A stretch of 64,000 nucleotides of DNA, from the NCBI GenBank assembly GCA_035552195.1, contig DASZLU010000123.1:75149-139148 (forward strand), in the 5' to 3' direction. Below the pieces are notes generated by a model. The model saw nothing but the letters and a program-made list of their open reading frames with translations, did no database searches and had not been told where the DNA came from. This document shows positions 1 to 7,832 of this stretch, piece after piece; within the stretch, counting starts at the first letter, position 1; each line of letters starts with the position of its first letter. The translations under genes and the position numbers were made by a program. The stretch is from CAIKMD01 sp035552195. Lineage in GTDB: Bacteria > Pseudomonadota > Alphaproteobacteria > ATCC43930 > CGMCC-115725.

Positions 1-1
1 G

Positions 2-538
2 GTCGAGCGCTTGCCCGGTTGGAGCGCGGGCTTTGCCTATTCGATGTTCCTGATGACCGGCGGCCGCATGGGCGACAGTCTGGTGAGCGAAATGACGGCG
101 CGCGTCGCCGACCGACGCTTGCAGCGCACGCGGGAGGCGCCCCGTCCGCCGGGCGAATTCCTCGCTTATCATTTCGACGCCAGCGCAGTCGACACCGCCT
201 GGATGCGCTATCTGATGCGCGAGGCGCTGGTCTATGGCGCCGGCCCTGTCCCGCACGAAGCCGAACGCATGAAGGTGATGGAGGCGCAGATCCGCGAAGC
301 GCGCGAGCGTCAGGCCGAAGGCCTGCTGCCGGCCGGGCTCGATCCGGCGCAGCTTCGCCTGATGGCGTTTGCGCTGGTGAGCTATCCGCGCATGCTGCCG
401 CAAATCACCCGCATGGCGACCGGACACACCGCCGACGATCCGAGCTTCGTCGCCGATTGGGAGAAACTACTCCTTACCATCGGCGCGTCCCTGGAAGAAA
501 GGGCGCGGCGCGAGCAGATCAGCGAGCCGGCGCAATAG
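2..538 (+). CDS. TetR/AcrR-family regulator, C-terminal part (5' end outside window)
   Basis: The reading frame is already open at base 2 (V-E-R-L-P-G-W...) and runs to a stop at 538, so about 178 C-terminal residues are present and the DNA-binding helix-turn-helix lies upstream of the window. The sequence is all-helical, with a tail of the type found in the ligand-binding/dimerisation half of TetR proteins (L-D-P-A-Q-L-R-L-M-A-F-A-L-V-S-Y-P...). This is a fold-level impression; the diagnostic N-terminal domain cannot be seen. The TTG at 11 is an internal codon, not a start. Target and ligand are unknown. Confidence 0.6.
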   Translation, partial: VERLPGWSAGFAYSMFLMTGGRMGDSLVSEMTARVADRRLQRTREAPRPPGEFLAYHFDASAVDTAWMRYLMREALVYGAGPVPHEAERMKVMEAQIREARERQAEGLLPAGLDPAQLRLMAFALVSYPRMLPQITRMATGHTADDPSFVADWEKLLLTIGASLEERARREQISEPAQ

Positions 539-584
539 CGCCGCATCGCCTTGCCGCGGGCGAGATGGCACCGCAATATGCGCC

Positions 585-1355
585 ATGCCTCTTCTCAGCC
601 CTTACACCTATGATCGCACCGGCGCGCTGCTGCGCAGCCGTTACAACTGGCGCGGCTTGTTGCGGGCCTGGTGGATCATCACCAATCCGGTGAGCTTCTT
701 CCTGGCGCTCGCGCGCCATCAGGCGCCCGAGACGCTTTCCGTGCGCACGCCGACGGGCACGATTACCCTCGCCTTGCGCAATTTCGAGAGTCTCAAGACG
801 CTGTTCGGGGTATTCTGCCGCGACGATTACGCGACCGCTTCCAACCGCGCGTTCTTCTTCTTCGATATCGGCGCCAATGTCGGTTTCGCGAGCGCCTACT
901 TCCTCAGCCTCAATCCGAAGAACCGCGTCACGTGCTTCGAGCCGGACGAAACCAATTTGCCGTGGCTCAAGCGCAACCTCGCTGCTTTCGGCGACCGCGC
1001 GACGATCATCAATCAAGCCGTTGCCACGACCAGCGGCGAGATCGTTCTCTATCGCGCCGAGACCGGCAAGCACAGCTCGCTCCAGGCGAACGACATTGCA
1101 ACGATTCCGCAGAAAGTTGCGAGCAGCGGTTTTGGCGATGTGCTCGCCAAGCCGGCGCCCGATGCGCTGCCGGTGATCGTAAAGCTCGATGTCGAAGGCG
1201 TCGAGGAAGAGCTGATCAGGAGCATCAAATTCGAAAACTATCCGCAGCTCCAGAGGCTGCTCTGCGAATCCACCACGTGCTCGCAGCTCATCTCGCGCAC
1301 GCATCGCCGCACGCTGCGCAACGGCTATATCGAGGATCTGAGCTTCGTCGGCTGA
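585..1355 (+). CDS. FkbM-family SAM-dependent methyltransferase
   Basis: 256 residues. The SAM-binding glycine loop F-D-I-G-A-N-V-G-F sits near residue 90, followed by C-F-E-P-D-E (ribose-binding acidic residue) and, near residue 200, V-I-V-K-L-D-V-E-G-V-E, which is the FkbM signature (LKIDVEG). FkbM enzymes methylate hydroxyls of sugars or secondary metabolites. A hydrophobic stretch around residues 24-45 (rich in W, F, I) may associate with membrane. It stands alone between the TetR fragment and a convergent gene, so the substrate is not indicated. A surface glycan sugar is the most common case in this family (inference). Confidence 0.85.
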   Translation: MPLLSPYTYDRTGALLRSRYNWRGLLRAWWIITNPVSFFLALARHQAPETLSVRTPTGTITLALRNFESLKTLFGVFCRDDYATASNRAFFFFDIGANVGFASAYFLSLNPKNRVTCFEPDETNLPWLKRNLAAFGDRATIINQAVATTSGEIVLYRAETGKHSSLQANDIATIPQKVASSGFGDVLAKPAPDALPVIVKLDVEGVEEELIRSIKFENYPQLQRLLCESTTCSQLISRTHRRTLRNGYIEDLSFVG

Positions 1356-1373
1356 CGGTCCCTATTTTTCAAT

Positions 1374-1404
1374 CGTCATGGCCGGACTTGCGCCGGGCAT
1401 AACG
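1374..1404. repeat. Palindromic intergenic repeat (CGTCATGGCCGG type)
   Basis: The arms ATGGCCGG (1378-1385) and CCGGGCAT (1393-1400) form a hairpin with one mismatch and a 7-nt loop, flanked by CGTC and AACG. It lies between two convergent genes. The pattern resembles the CGTCATGGCCGGGCTT-type palindromic element I know from intergenic regions of many alphaproteobacteria. Family assignment is from memory of the motif, not from a search. Confidence 0.55.
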
Positions 1405-1429
1405 TTGGATAAGGAACCTGGAAGCGAAG

Positions 1430-2605
1430 TTACTTCTTCGTCGAGCCGTAATCCGCCTTCGCCTTGGTCAGCTTTTCCGGGTGAACGATGGTTTTGTTGA
1501 CCGCCGCCCGCGCCGCACCGAGGTTAGGGAATTCCGTCTCCGCGCCATCGCGCTTCAGGACGTATTGTGCCGACACGGTCTTCGCCGCCTTCTGATCGGC
1601 AACCGTGCGCTTGACGATCGACCAATCGACCCGCCGCGTGCCGCCTTCGGCCGGCGCTTCGCCTTCCGCCGGTGGCGGCACGCTGACTTCTTCGAAGCCT
1701 CGATCGACCACCGATTCGAAGGAATAGAGCTTCGGCGCGGGCCTATCGCGCCGATCGCCGCGTGCGCCGCCTTTGCCGAAGGGCTTGCCGCCCTTGCCAT
1801 GCCGCGGTCCCCGATCGCGATCGCGCCGTTCGCCGTTGCGTGCTCCTCCTTCGCGAAACTGGCCTTCGCGAGATTGGCCTTCACGAGGTTGGCCGTCGCG
1901 ACGCTCGCTGCGTTCTTGGCCATTGCGTCTCTGGGCGTCGCGGCGTTGACCGTCGCGCCGGTTTTCACCGCGTCCTTCGCCGCCTTGGCCCTCGCGCCGC
2001 TGATCGCGGCCTTCACCCGATGGGCGATCGCCCTCGCGGCGCGGTCCACGCCGGCGCGGGCCACGCTCGCGGCGTTGCTGCTGCTCACCGCCCTCGCCCG
2101 CTTGCGCCGCGACGCCCTCACCATGGGGCGCCCCGCCTTCAGGCCGCGCGCCGCGGCGACGACGCCGGCGGCGGCGCGGACGATCGCTCACCGGTAACGC
2201 CGCCAGGCTGAACTCACCGCCCGCGGCGATTGCTTCGACACGCACACGGCGCAGCGGTGTCGCCGGTTTCTCGCCTTCGCTCGCGGTTCCTTCGCTCGCT
2301 GCCGCTTCGCCGGTTGCGGGGGCCGCTTCGCCTGACGCCGCAGCGTCAGCCGCTGCGCCTTCCGGCTTCGGTCCCGGACGGCGACGGCGACGCCGGCGAC
2401 GGCGTTGCTGCTGTGGATCACCGGCGAGATGCAGCGTGTGCGAGGCGCCGCCGCTCTGCTCCTCGCCAACTTGCGATGTCTGTGTGGGCGCTGCTTCGCT
2501 CGCGCCAGCGTTGTCGCTTACCGCCGCTCCAGGCTCAGGCGCGGCTGGCATCTGTGGCTCCGGCGCGGCAGCCGGCGTACCTGGATTTTGGTCATCCCCG
2601 ATCAT
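1430..2605 (-). CDS. Arg/Gly/Glu-rich intrinsically disordered protein, putative RNA-binding
   Basis: 391 residues, almost entirely low complexity. The N-terminal 60 residues are Pro/Ala/Glu-rich. Two runs of 8-10 arginines occur near residues 68 and 143. Residues about 170-280 are an Arg-Gly-Gln/Glu field with repeated units of the kind R-R-D-G-Q, R-N-G-Q, R-E-G-Q. Only the last about 100 residues look foldable (K-L-Y-S-F-E-S-V-V-D-R-G-F, then R-V-D-W-S-I-V-K-R-T, ending in K-K). No catalytic motif is seen. Comparable Arg-rich tails occur on RNA enzymes such as pseudouridine synthases or RNase E in alphaproteobacteria; here the tail stands without an enzyme. RNA binding is inference from composition. 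ATG start at 2605. Confidence 0.65.
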   Translation of the reverse strand: MIGDDQNPGTPAAAPEPQMPAAPEPGAAVSDNAGASEAAPTQTSQVGEEQSGGASHTLHLAGDPQQQRRRRRRRRRPGPKPEGAAADAAASGEAAPATGEAAASEGTASEGEKPATPLRRVRVEAIAAGGEFSLAALPVSDRPRRRRRRRRGARPEGGAPHGEGVAAQAGEGGEQQQRRERGPRRRGPRREGDRPSGEGRDQRREGQGGEGRGENRRDGQRRDAQRRNGQERSERRDGQPREGQSREGQFREGGARNGERRDRDRGPRHGKGGKPFGKGGARGDRRDRPAPKLYSFESVVDRGFEEVSVPPPAEGEAPAEGGTRRVDWSIVKRTVADQKAAKTVSAQYVLKRDGAETEFPNLGAARAAVNKTIVHPEKLTKAKADYGSTKK

Positions 2606-2719
2606 GGTGTCGAAACCTAGGACCAGATGCCGCGCTTGTCACGACTCGAACGGAACGGATCGCATGGCCCGGCGTTGGCGTGAGGTACGCGCCGATCGTA
2701 CGGCGCCAAAGGAGGTTTA

Positions 2720-3391
2720 ATGTCGATGAAACGTCTCTTGATGACGACATCCGTACTGGCGCTTGGCTTGGCCGGTACCGCTTTCGCACAAAGCGGCGCG
2801 GGCTCGAGCGCGGGAGCCGGGTCGATGGGCACCAATTCCGGCAGCCCGGCCTATTCCAGCCCGAGTACGAGCAGCGGATCGGGCCTCGGTAGCTCGAACA
2901 GCACCGGCACGTCGGGATCGAGCATGAACAACGAGAACGGCGCCGGCGCGAATGGCGGGCCGATGGCCAGCGGCACAAGTACAGGCAGCAGCCCCTCGCG
3001 TACGGGCGGCAGCGCGTCATCGGACAATGTCCGCCAGGCTCAGGAAGCGCTGCAGGACCAGGGCCTTTATAAAGGCCAGGTCGACGGCAAGATGGGTCCG
3101 GCGACCAAGCATGCGATCTCGCAATTCCAGAAGCAAAACGGCTTGAAGCAGACGGCGCAGCTCGATCAGCAGACGTTGAACGATCTGCAAAACAGTTCGG
3201 ACAGCGGTGGTTCGAGCGGCAGTTCCTCAAGCAGCGGCGGGATGGGCCGCAGCCCGAACAGCAGCCCCAGCATGAATAGCGGGGGCATGAACGGGAGCAG
3301 CGGCAGCAGCGCGAGCCCCGGCATGGGTGGCAATGGTCCGGCGAGCACCCAGACCAATCCGGGCGGTGCGAACCGCATGTCCACACACTAA
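2720..3391 (+). CDS. Secreted Ser/Gly-rich peptidoglycan-binding protein (PG_binding_1)
   Basis: 223 residues with a textbook Sec signal peptide: M-S-M-K-R-L-L-M-T-T, a hydrophobic core, then A-F-A-Q cleavage near residue 24. A Ser/Gly/Asn linker follows to residue about 100, then one peptidoglycan-binding repeat (N-V-R-Q-A-Q-E-A-L-Q-D-Q-G-L-Y-K-G-Q-V-D, then G-P-A-T, A-I-x-x-F-Q), then a second Ser/Gly-rich tail. A perfect AAAGGAGG ribosome-binding site at 2708-2715 supports the ATG at 2720. Probably periplasmic or cell-wall attached. No catalytic domain is fused, so it is a binding or structural protein rather than a hydrolase. A strong terminator follows. Confidence 0.85.
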   Translation: MSMKRLLMTTSVLALGLAGTAFAQSGAGSSAGAGSMGTNSGSPAYSSPSTSSGSGLGSSNSTGTSGSSMNNENGAGANGGPMASGTSTGSSPSRTGGSASSDNVRQAQEALQDQGLYKGQVDGKMGPATKHAISQFQKQNGLKQTAQLDQQTLNDLQNSSDSGGSSGSSSSSGGMGRSPNSSPSMNSGGMNGSSGSSASPGMGGNGPASTQTNPGGANRMSTH

Positions 3392-3414
3392 GGCATCCGC
3401 CAAGACCTAAACGA

Positions 3415-3450
3415 GAGACCGCCGGCATTCCCGGCGGTCTCTTTTATTTT
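3415..3450 (+). terminator. Rho-independent terminator after the peptidoglycan-binding protein gene
   Basis: A perfect 11-bp stem, GAGACCGCCGG (3415-3425) with CCGGCGGTCTC (3431-3441), 5-nt loop, followed by TTTTATTTT (3442-3450). The last bases overlap the stop codon of the convergent GT21 gene (stop at 3449-3451), so the hairpin may serve both genes. Confidence 0.9.
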
Positions 3451-4585
3451 ATCGCGAGGTTTCGATTGCCTCGCGCGGCCGCATTTCCGTGCCACGCCAG
3501 GTGAAGCCGCTGCCGAGCCAGGCATCGACCCACAGCAGCGGCAGGAGGATATCGCGCAACACGCAAGCCAGCGCCATGCGCACCGACCAATGCCAGCCCG
3601 CCGCGCGCGCGAGTGCCGCTTCGGCGCCCAGCCAAAGCGCGAGAAAAGCGACGGCAAGTCCGCTTGTCTCCACGCCGCCGATCCTCGCATGGGCGGCAAA
3701 CGCCATCGCGGCGATGAATGGGAAGAACGCGCCGGGCAACAACTCGGGCACGAACATCAGCGGGAAGGTCATGCGCCGCAGCCGGGACCAGCGCGTCTGG
3801 CGCGACCAGACTTCGGCCGCGGTACGATTGCCCAGCGGCTGCTCGAAGGGGTTGTTGACGAGATGGACTTTGAGACCTGCTGCCTTCAACAGCTTGGTCA
3901 GCGCCGCGTCCTCGGCGATCTCGGCGCCGAGCGCGCGAATGCCGCCCCCTCGGTCGATCACGCTTTTGCGCATCAGCATGCTCTTGCCCTGCGCGAACGC
4001 GAAGCCAAGTGAATCGGCTGCGTATTCCCAACGCGCCTCATAGGTGTTGAGGAAGGCGCATTCGAGTTCGGCCCAGAAATTCGTCGGCCGCGAGGCGATC
4101 GGCACCGAACAGACGACGCCGGTCGTCGCACGCCAACGCCCCAATAGCCGCTGGATATAATCGCGCGGCATCAGCACATTGCTGTCCGCCATAATGATCC
4201 ATTCGTTCTGCGCCGCGTCCCACCCCTTCACCGTGTTGTTGAGCTTCGGGTTAAGGCTGACGCGGTCGTCGCCGACCAGCAATCGCGCCGGGATCTCGGG
4301 ATGCGCGTCGATCAAGCGGTGAACGATCGCATTCACCGGATCATCCTCGCGTGCGACACAGAACAGGATCTCGTAATGGGGATAATCGAGAACGAAGTTC
4401 GAGCTGAGCGTCTCGCGGGAAAACGCCTCGATGCCACAGACCGGGCGGATAATGGTGATCGCGGGGGCCTCGGCCGGCACCGGCATCGCGCGCCGGCGCA
4501 TCCGCACGCGTCGCGCCGCCAAAGCGATGCTGAGGACATGCAGAACCAAGGCGAAGAGGCAAAACACGGCAAGCGCCATGGTCAT
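3449..4585 (-). CDS. GT21-family glycosyltransferase (ceramide glucosyltransferase / HpnI / processive glycolipid synthase-like)
   Basis: 378 residues. N-terminal membrane helix (residues 1-23), then a GT-A catalytic domain with the GT21 signature in order: T-I-I-R-P-V-C-G, D1 acidic pair R-E-D-D-P, D2 M-A-D-S-N, D3 A-E-D-A and the C-terminal Q-T-R-W ((Q/R)xxRW). Hydrophobic helices follow from residue about 275. GT21 enzymes glycosylate membrane lipids. Bacterial members include HpnI (hopanoid pathway) and the processive diacylglycerol glycosyltransferases of rhizobia; no other hopanoid gene is in view, so a diacylglycerol acceptor is somewhat more likely (inference). The ATG overlaps the stop of the upstream GT4 gene by 4 bases, so the two are probably translationally coupled. 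Confidence 0.8.
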   Translation of the reverse strand: MTMALAVFCLFALVLHVLSIALAARRVRMRRRAMPVPAEAPAITIIRPVCGIEAFSRETLSSNFVLDYPHYEILFCVAREDDPVNAIVHRLIDAHPEIPARLLVGDDRVSLNPKLNNTVKGWDAAQNEWIIMADSNVLMPRDYIQRLLGRWRATTGVVCSVPIASRPTNFWAELECAFLNTYEARWEYAADSLGFAFAQGKSMLMRKSVIDRGGGIRALGAEIAEDAALTKLLKAAGLKVHLVNNPFEQPLGNRTAAEVWSRQTRWSRLRRMTFPLMFVPELLPGAFFPFIAAMAFAAHARIGGVETSGLAVAFLALWLGAEAALARAAGWHWSVRMALACVLRDILLPLLWVDAWLGSGFTWRGTEMRPREAIETSR

Positions 4586-5616
4586 CGGGACAATTCCATC
4601 TCTGCTGCAACGATGTGCGTGTTGGCGCGGGTGACGTGATCGAGAAACTGGGCCGTCGCGTCGGCCCAGGAGAATTTGAGCGCATGGGCGCGGCAGAAGC
4701 CGGGATCGATGCTCATCGCCGCTTCGACCGCGTCGGCGAGATTGGCGTTGAGCGCGCCCGCGCCGCTATCGCCGATTACGTCGAGCGGCCCGGTGACAGG
4801 ATAGGCCGCGACCGGCAGGCCGCTCGCCATCGCTTCGAGCAGAACAAGACCGAAGGTCTCCGACGTGCTCGGGAAAACGAACACATCGGCGGCGGCGTAG
4901 AACGATGCCAGCGTCTCGTCATCGACATAGCCGGTGTAGCGCGCATCGGGATAGTGCGCCTTGAGGCGCTTCAAGCTCGGCCCCGCGCCGACGACATATT
5001 TCGTGCCGGGCAGTTTCAGTTTGAGGAAGGCATCGATGTTCTTCTCGGGCGCGACACGCCCAGCATAGAGATAGATCGGCCGCTTGTCGCCGAGGAAGGC
5101 TTTGGTGCGCGGCCGGAACAGTTGGCCGTCGACGCCGCGCGACCAGTAAGCAAGATTCTCGAAACGCCGCTTGGTCAGCCGCTCGATCATCGTGTCGGTC
5201 GGCACCATGACCGCGCCCGACGGGCGATGGAATTTTCGCAGAAAGGCGTAGCCGAGACCGAGCGTACCGTGGATACGCTCTTCGATATATTCCGGAAAGG
5301 CCGTGTGATAGGCCGAGGTGAAAGGAATGCCCTCGCGCAAGCAGAAACGCCGCGCCGCCGACCCGAGCGGACCTTCTGTGACGATATGCACCGCATCGGC
5401 CGCGGCCGCGCTCAAGCGACGCGCGACTTCGCGACCGGGAAAGAGTGCCAGCGGAATCTCGGGATAGGTCGGGCACGGCATGCAGCGGAAGCCGTCGGGC
5501 GAGATGACTTCGACACGATGGCCATAACGCTCAAGCAACCGGATTGTCTCTTGCAGCGTGCGCACGACGCCGTTGACCTGCGGCGGCCACGCATCGGTGA
5601 CGAGAACAAGCTTCAC
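4582..5616 (-). CDS. GT4-family glycosyltransferase, probable diacylglycerol/lipid hexosyltransferase
   Basis: GT-B fold enzyme. It opens with K-L-V-L-V-T-D-A-W-P-P-Q-V-N-G-V-V, the glycine loop of GT4 lipid and mannosyl transferases, and has the nucleotide-sugar EX7E motif (E-T-F-G-L-V-L-L-E) in the C-terminal half, plus Y-A-G-R-V-A-P-E-K-N. I place the start at the GTG at 5616 because the beta-strand begins there; the frame is open to an ATG at 5685, which would add a Ser-rich stretch of 23 residues. Neither has a strong ribosome-binding site. It is coupled to the GT21 gene. In agrobacteria GT4 and GT21 enzymes make the phosphate-free glycolipids used in phosphate starvation; the same role is inferred here. 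Confidence 0.78.
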   Translation of the reverse strand: MKLVLVTDAWPPQVNGVVRTLQETIRLLERYGHRVEVISPDGFRCMPCPTYPEIPLALFPGREVARRLSAAAADAVHIVTEGPLGSAARRFCLREGIPFTSAYHTAFPEYIEERIHGTLGLGYAFLRKFHRPSGAVMVPTDTMIERLTKRRFENLAYWSRGVDGQLFRPRTKAFLGDKRPIYLYAGRVAPEKNIDAFLKLKLPGTKYVVGAGPSLKRLKAHYPDARYTGYVDDETLASFYAAADVFVFPSTSETFGLVLLEAMASGLPVAAYPVTGPLDVIGDSGAGALNANLADAVEAAMSIDPGFCRAHALKFSWADATAQFLDHVTRANTHIVAAEMELSR

Positions 5617-5654
5617 GACGTGACCATCCGCACCCGTCCGCAGCGAGGATGACG

Positions 5655-5795
5655 ATGACAGATCTGTTGCACACAGCCGATCCATCGCTTCACGGTTGAC
5701 AACGAGATGATCTTCAATGTCCTCTCAACACCTAGTGTTGCAGATGCGCGAAACCATCATATCCTTGTGACATTGATAACGCGGCTCAATGACAG
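5655..5795. promoter_or_regulatory. Divergent promoter region with inverted repeat and PhoB-like half-sites
   Basis: The region separates the GT4 and flippase-like genes. It holds CAACAC-CTA-GTGTTG (5726-5740, perfect 6-bp inverted repeat) and three TGACA-containing heptamers: ATGACAG at 5655-5661 and 5789-5795 and GTGACAT at 5767-5773. The last two are 22 bases apart, two PhoB periods, but no half-site occupies the position between them. This is suggestive, not diagnostic, of PhoB or another dimeric regulator. Confidence 0.3.
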
Positions 5796-5799
5796 ATTG

Positions 5800-6789
5800 A
5801 TGGCGAAGCGTCACGACGAATCCGAGTCGCCACGGCGCGCCGTCGCCGGCATTCTCATCCGCATCGGTGCGGGCTTCATGCTGCTGGCGCTGCTCTATTA
5901 CTGGCGCGTCATCGATCTCGGCGCGTTGAACATCCTTGTCGCACGCCCCGATGTACTGGCGCTCGCCCTTGCAGCCTCCCTCGCCAATATCCCGCTCGAA
6001 GCGCTGCGTTGGAATGTGTTGTTGCGGGCGCAGGGCGTCGATCTGCGGCTATGGCGCACGACGCGTGTGCTGGCGACCAGTGTCTTCTTCGCCAATTTCC
6101 TACCGGGCGCCGCGGGCGGCGATCTCGTGCGCGGCATCTATGTCTACAACGCCGCGCCGGGCAAGCGCGCCGCGGCGATGCTGTCGATTCTGATCGACCG
6201 GTTGATCGGCCTTGTCGCTTTCGTGCTGCTCGGACTCGCCGCGACGCTGACGCGGCCGATCGATAAAGGCCCGCTCGAATTCTCGGTGCTCGCGCTCTCG
6301 GCGCTCTTCATCGCGTTGCTGGTGCTGCTGTTCTTCTACGGCCACGTGATCGCGCAGGGCCTGCAACGCCTGCTCCACGGCCGCAGCGCACGGCTGGCGC
6401 AGATCGTCGACGATACCGGGGCGGCATTGCGGCAGTACGCACGCGACTGGCGCAGCATCGGGCTTGCCTTGCTGATTTCGGTCGTAATTGTCGGCTGTGC
6501 CGTCGGGCCAATCGTGCTAATCGCCGAGGCGATGTCTTTCGCCGGACCTAATTTTGCGAGTCCCACCGCTGTCGATTACAGCATCGCTGGGCTTTACGCG
6601 CTGATCGCCAATTCCCTACCGGTTACGCCAGGCGGGCTCGGTATCGGCGAAGGCGCATTTGCCTCGGCCGTCCTGATGCTGGCGCCGCAAGCCGCCCGAG
6701 CCGCCTACGGCTCGGTTTTCCTGGCGTTTCGCTGCGTTTTCATCCTATCGACCCTGCCCGGCCTGGCCGCCTATCTGACAGAGCTTTAA
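5800..6789 (+). CDS. Lysylphosphatidylglycerol synthase-type integral membrane flippase-like protein (UPF0104)
   Basis: 329 residues from the ATG at 5800. An in-frame ATG at 5707 would add 31 residues without hydrophobic character, so the downstream start is preferred. About eight membrane segments. Family landmarks are A-N-F-L-P-G-A-A-G-G-D-L-V-R near residue 95 and P-V-T-P-G-G-L-G-I-G-E-G-A-F near residue 280. This domain is the membrane half of MprF and also occurs alone as a putative polyisoprenoid or glycolipid flippase. No synthase domain is fused. Divergent from the two lipid glycosyltransferases, it may flip their product (inference). Confidence 0.78.
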   Translation: MAKRHDESESPRRAVAGILIRIGAGFMLLALLYYWRVIDLGALNILVARPDVLALALAASLANIPLEALRWNVLLRAQGVDLRLWRTTRVLATSVFFANFLPGAAGGDLVRGIYVYNAAPGKRAAAMLSILIDRLIGLVAFVLLGLAATLTRPIDKGPLEFSVLALSALFIALLVLLFFYGHVIAQGLQRLLHGRSARLAQIVDDTGAALRQYARDWRSIGLALLISVVIVGCAVGPIVLIAEAMSFAGPNFASPTAVDYSIAGLYALIANSLPVTPGGLGIGEGAFASAVLMLAPQAARAAYGSVFLAFRCVFILSTLPGLAAYLTEL

Positions 6790-6824
6790 CCGCACGCTAA
6801 CCATAAATCGGCTAGGATTTGCCG

Positions 6825-7382
6825 ATGTCCGTTACCGCCCTCCGTCCCGCAACGAGCTATTCCTCCATCACGGTCGCCGCCCCCGGCGAGGCCGATGTGC
6901 CGGCGCTCATTGCGCTGATCAACACGCTCGCGGCGGAGCGCAATCAGCTTTTCATTCAGCCCGTCGACCCGATCAGCGGCCGGAAGCTGGTCTCCGTGCA
7001 TCTTGCCGCGATCGCGGCCAGCGGCAACGAAGTCGTACTGGTGGCACGCGATCGCGACCAACTCGTTGGGCTCATCACCGGCATGCGCGGCGATCATCCG
7101 GCGCGGCGTGGTGTCGTCGAAATCGGCATCGGCGTACGCGCCAGCCATCGCAGCCAGGGTGTCGGCTTTGCCCTGATGATGGCGCTCGAGCGCTGGGCGC
7201 GCGAAGCCGGCTGTCATCGTCTGTCGCTGCGCGTCGTTACCCGCAACACACCGGCAATCGCGCTTTATCGCAAAGCCGGGTTCGCGGTCGAAGGCATGCT
7301 CGAGGCAACGGCCATCCTCGATGGGCTGCGCATCGACGAGCTGCAAATGGGCAAGACGCTAGGCCCGACCGCGCCCCGTTAA
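6825..7382 (+). CDS. GNAT-family N-acetyltransferase
   Basis: 185 residues from the ATG at 6825, which is preceded by AGGA at a normal distance (a TTG at 6819 is also in frame). Acetyl-CoA binding motif A is V-R-A-S-H-R-S-Q-G-V-G near residue 105, with R-V-V-T-R-N-T-P-A-I-A-L-Y-R-K-A-G-F (motif B, typical of RimI/ribosomal-protein-like acetyltransferases) near residue 140. Substrate unknown. Single gene after the flippase-like gene; a shared transcript is possible given the short gap. Confidence 0.85.
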   Translation: MSVTALRPATSYSSITVAAPGEADVPALIALINTLAAERNQLFIQPVDPISGRKLVSVHLAAIAASGNEVVLVARDRDQLVGLITGMRGDHPARRGVVEIGIGVRASHRSQGVGFALMMALERWAREAGCHRLSLRVVTRNTPAIALYRKAGFAVEGMLEATAILDGLRIDELQMGKTLGPTAPR

Positions 7383-7502
7383 GCGCCCCGATCAAAATCC
7401 TGGGCTGAAAATTCTGCCGGGCTCGGAAAAATCGATACGGCAAGTTTTGCCGCGCAATCGTTTTTGCATGCCGAAATCCTTGGTATATCGCTATTCACCA
7501 TG

Positions 7503-7518
7503 TGGCACGTGGCTTGCG
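7503..7518 (+). promoter_or_regulatory. Sigma-54 (-24/-12) promoter candidate
   Basis: TGGCACG-TGGC-TTGCG, with GG at 7504-7505 and GC at 7516-7517 separated by exactly 10 bases, matches the TGGCACG-N4-TTGCW consensus in all but the last base. Transcription would start near 7529 and lead to the small lipoprotein gene at 7644 through a leader of about 115 bases. No enhancer-binding protein is encoded nearby. Confidence 0.55.
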
Positions 7519-7643
7519 ATCTTCGTCGCGTAGAGATTTTTCGGTCCTTTAGAGTCTCACGTCGCCACGCGCGCAGGTAGAATTCCTCGCGCTGGTCGCG
7601 CTTCTCCCCTCCTCTTCAATCCCCTTATGCTAAGCTTGCGCGC

Positions 7644-7811
7644 ATGATCGCCGCCGCACAGCGCCTTGCTCGACTCACCTGCTTACCTTTGCTGGCGCTC
7701 GCATTGCTGCTGTCGCTTACTGGCTGCGAAACGCCGCATGGCTCGGCCGTAGGCGGCACGAGCGGTGACAGCGGCGGTGCCGGACGTATCTCGCTCGGCT
7801 GGCCGTTCTGA
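7644..7811 (+). CDS. Small lipoprotein (55 residues)
   Basis: A 55-codon frame with an unmistakable lipoprotein signal: basic N-terminus (M-I-A-A-A-Q-R-L-A-R), hydrophobic stretch (L-P-L-L-A-L-A-L-L-L-S), lipobox L-T-G-C at residues 27-30, then a Gly/Ser-rich 25-residue mature peptide ending G-W-P-F. After lipidation of the cysteine the mature product would be only about 26 residues. No strong ribosome-binding site is visible; the signal architecture is the support. It follows a strong sigma-54 promoter match. Small lipoproteins of this size include entericidin-like and envelope stress peptides, but this one shows no entericidin signature. Function unknown. Confidence 0.6.
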   Translation: MIAAAQRLARLTCLPLLALALLLSLTGCETPHGSAVGGTSGDSGGAGRISLGWPF

Positions 7812-7832
7812 ACGAAGGCGACAACGCGCCGC

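Noticed and set aside
5696..5701. TTGACA hexamer as -35 box for the flippase-like gene
   Set aside because: No -10-like hexamer lies at 16-18 bases downstream.
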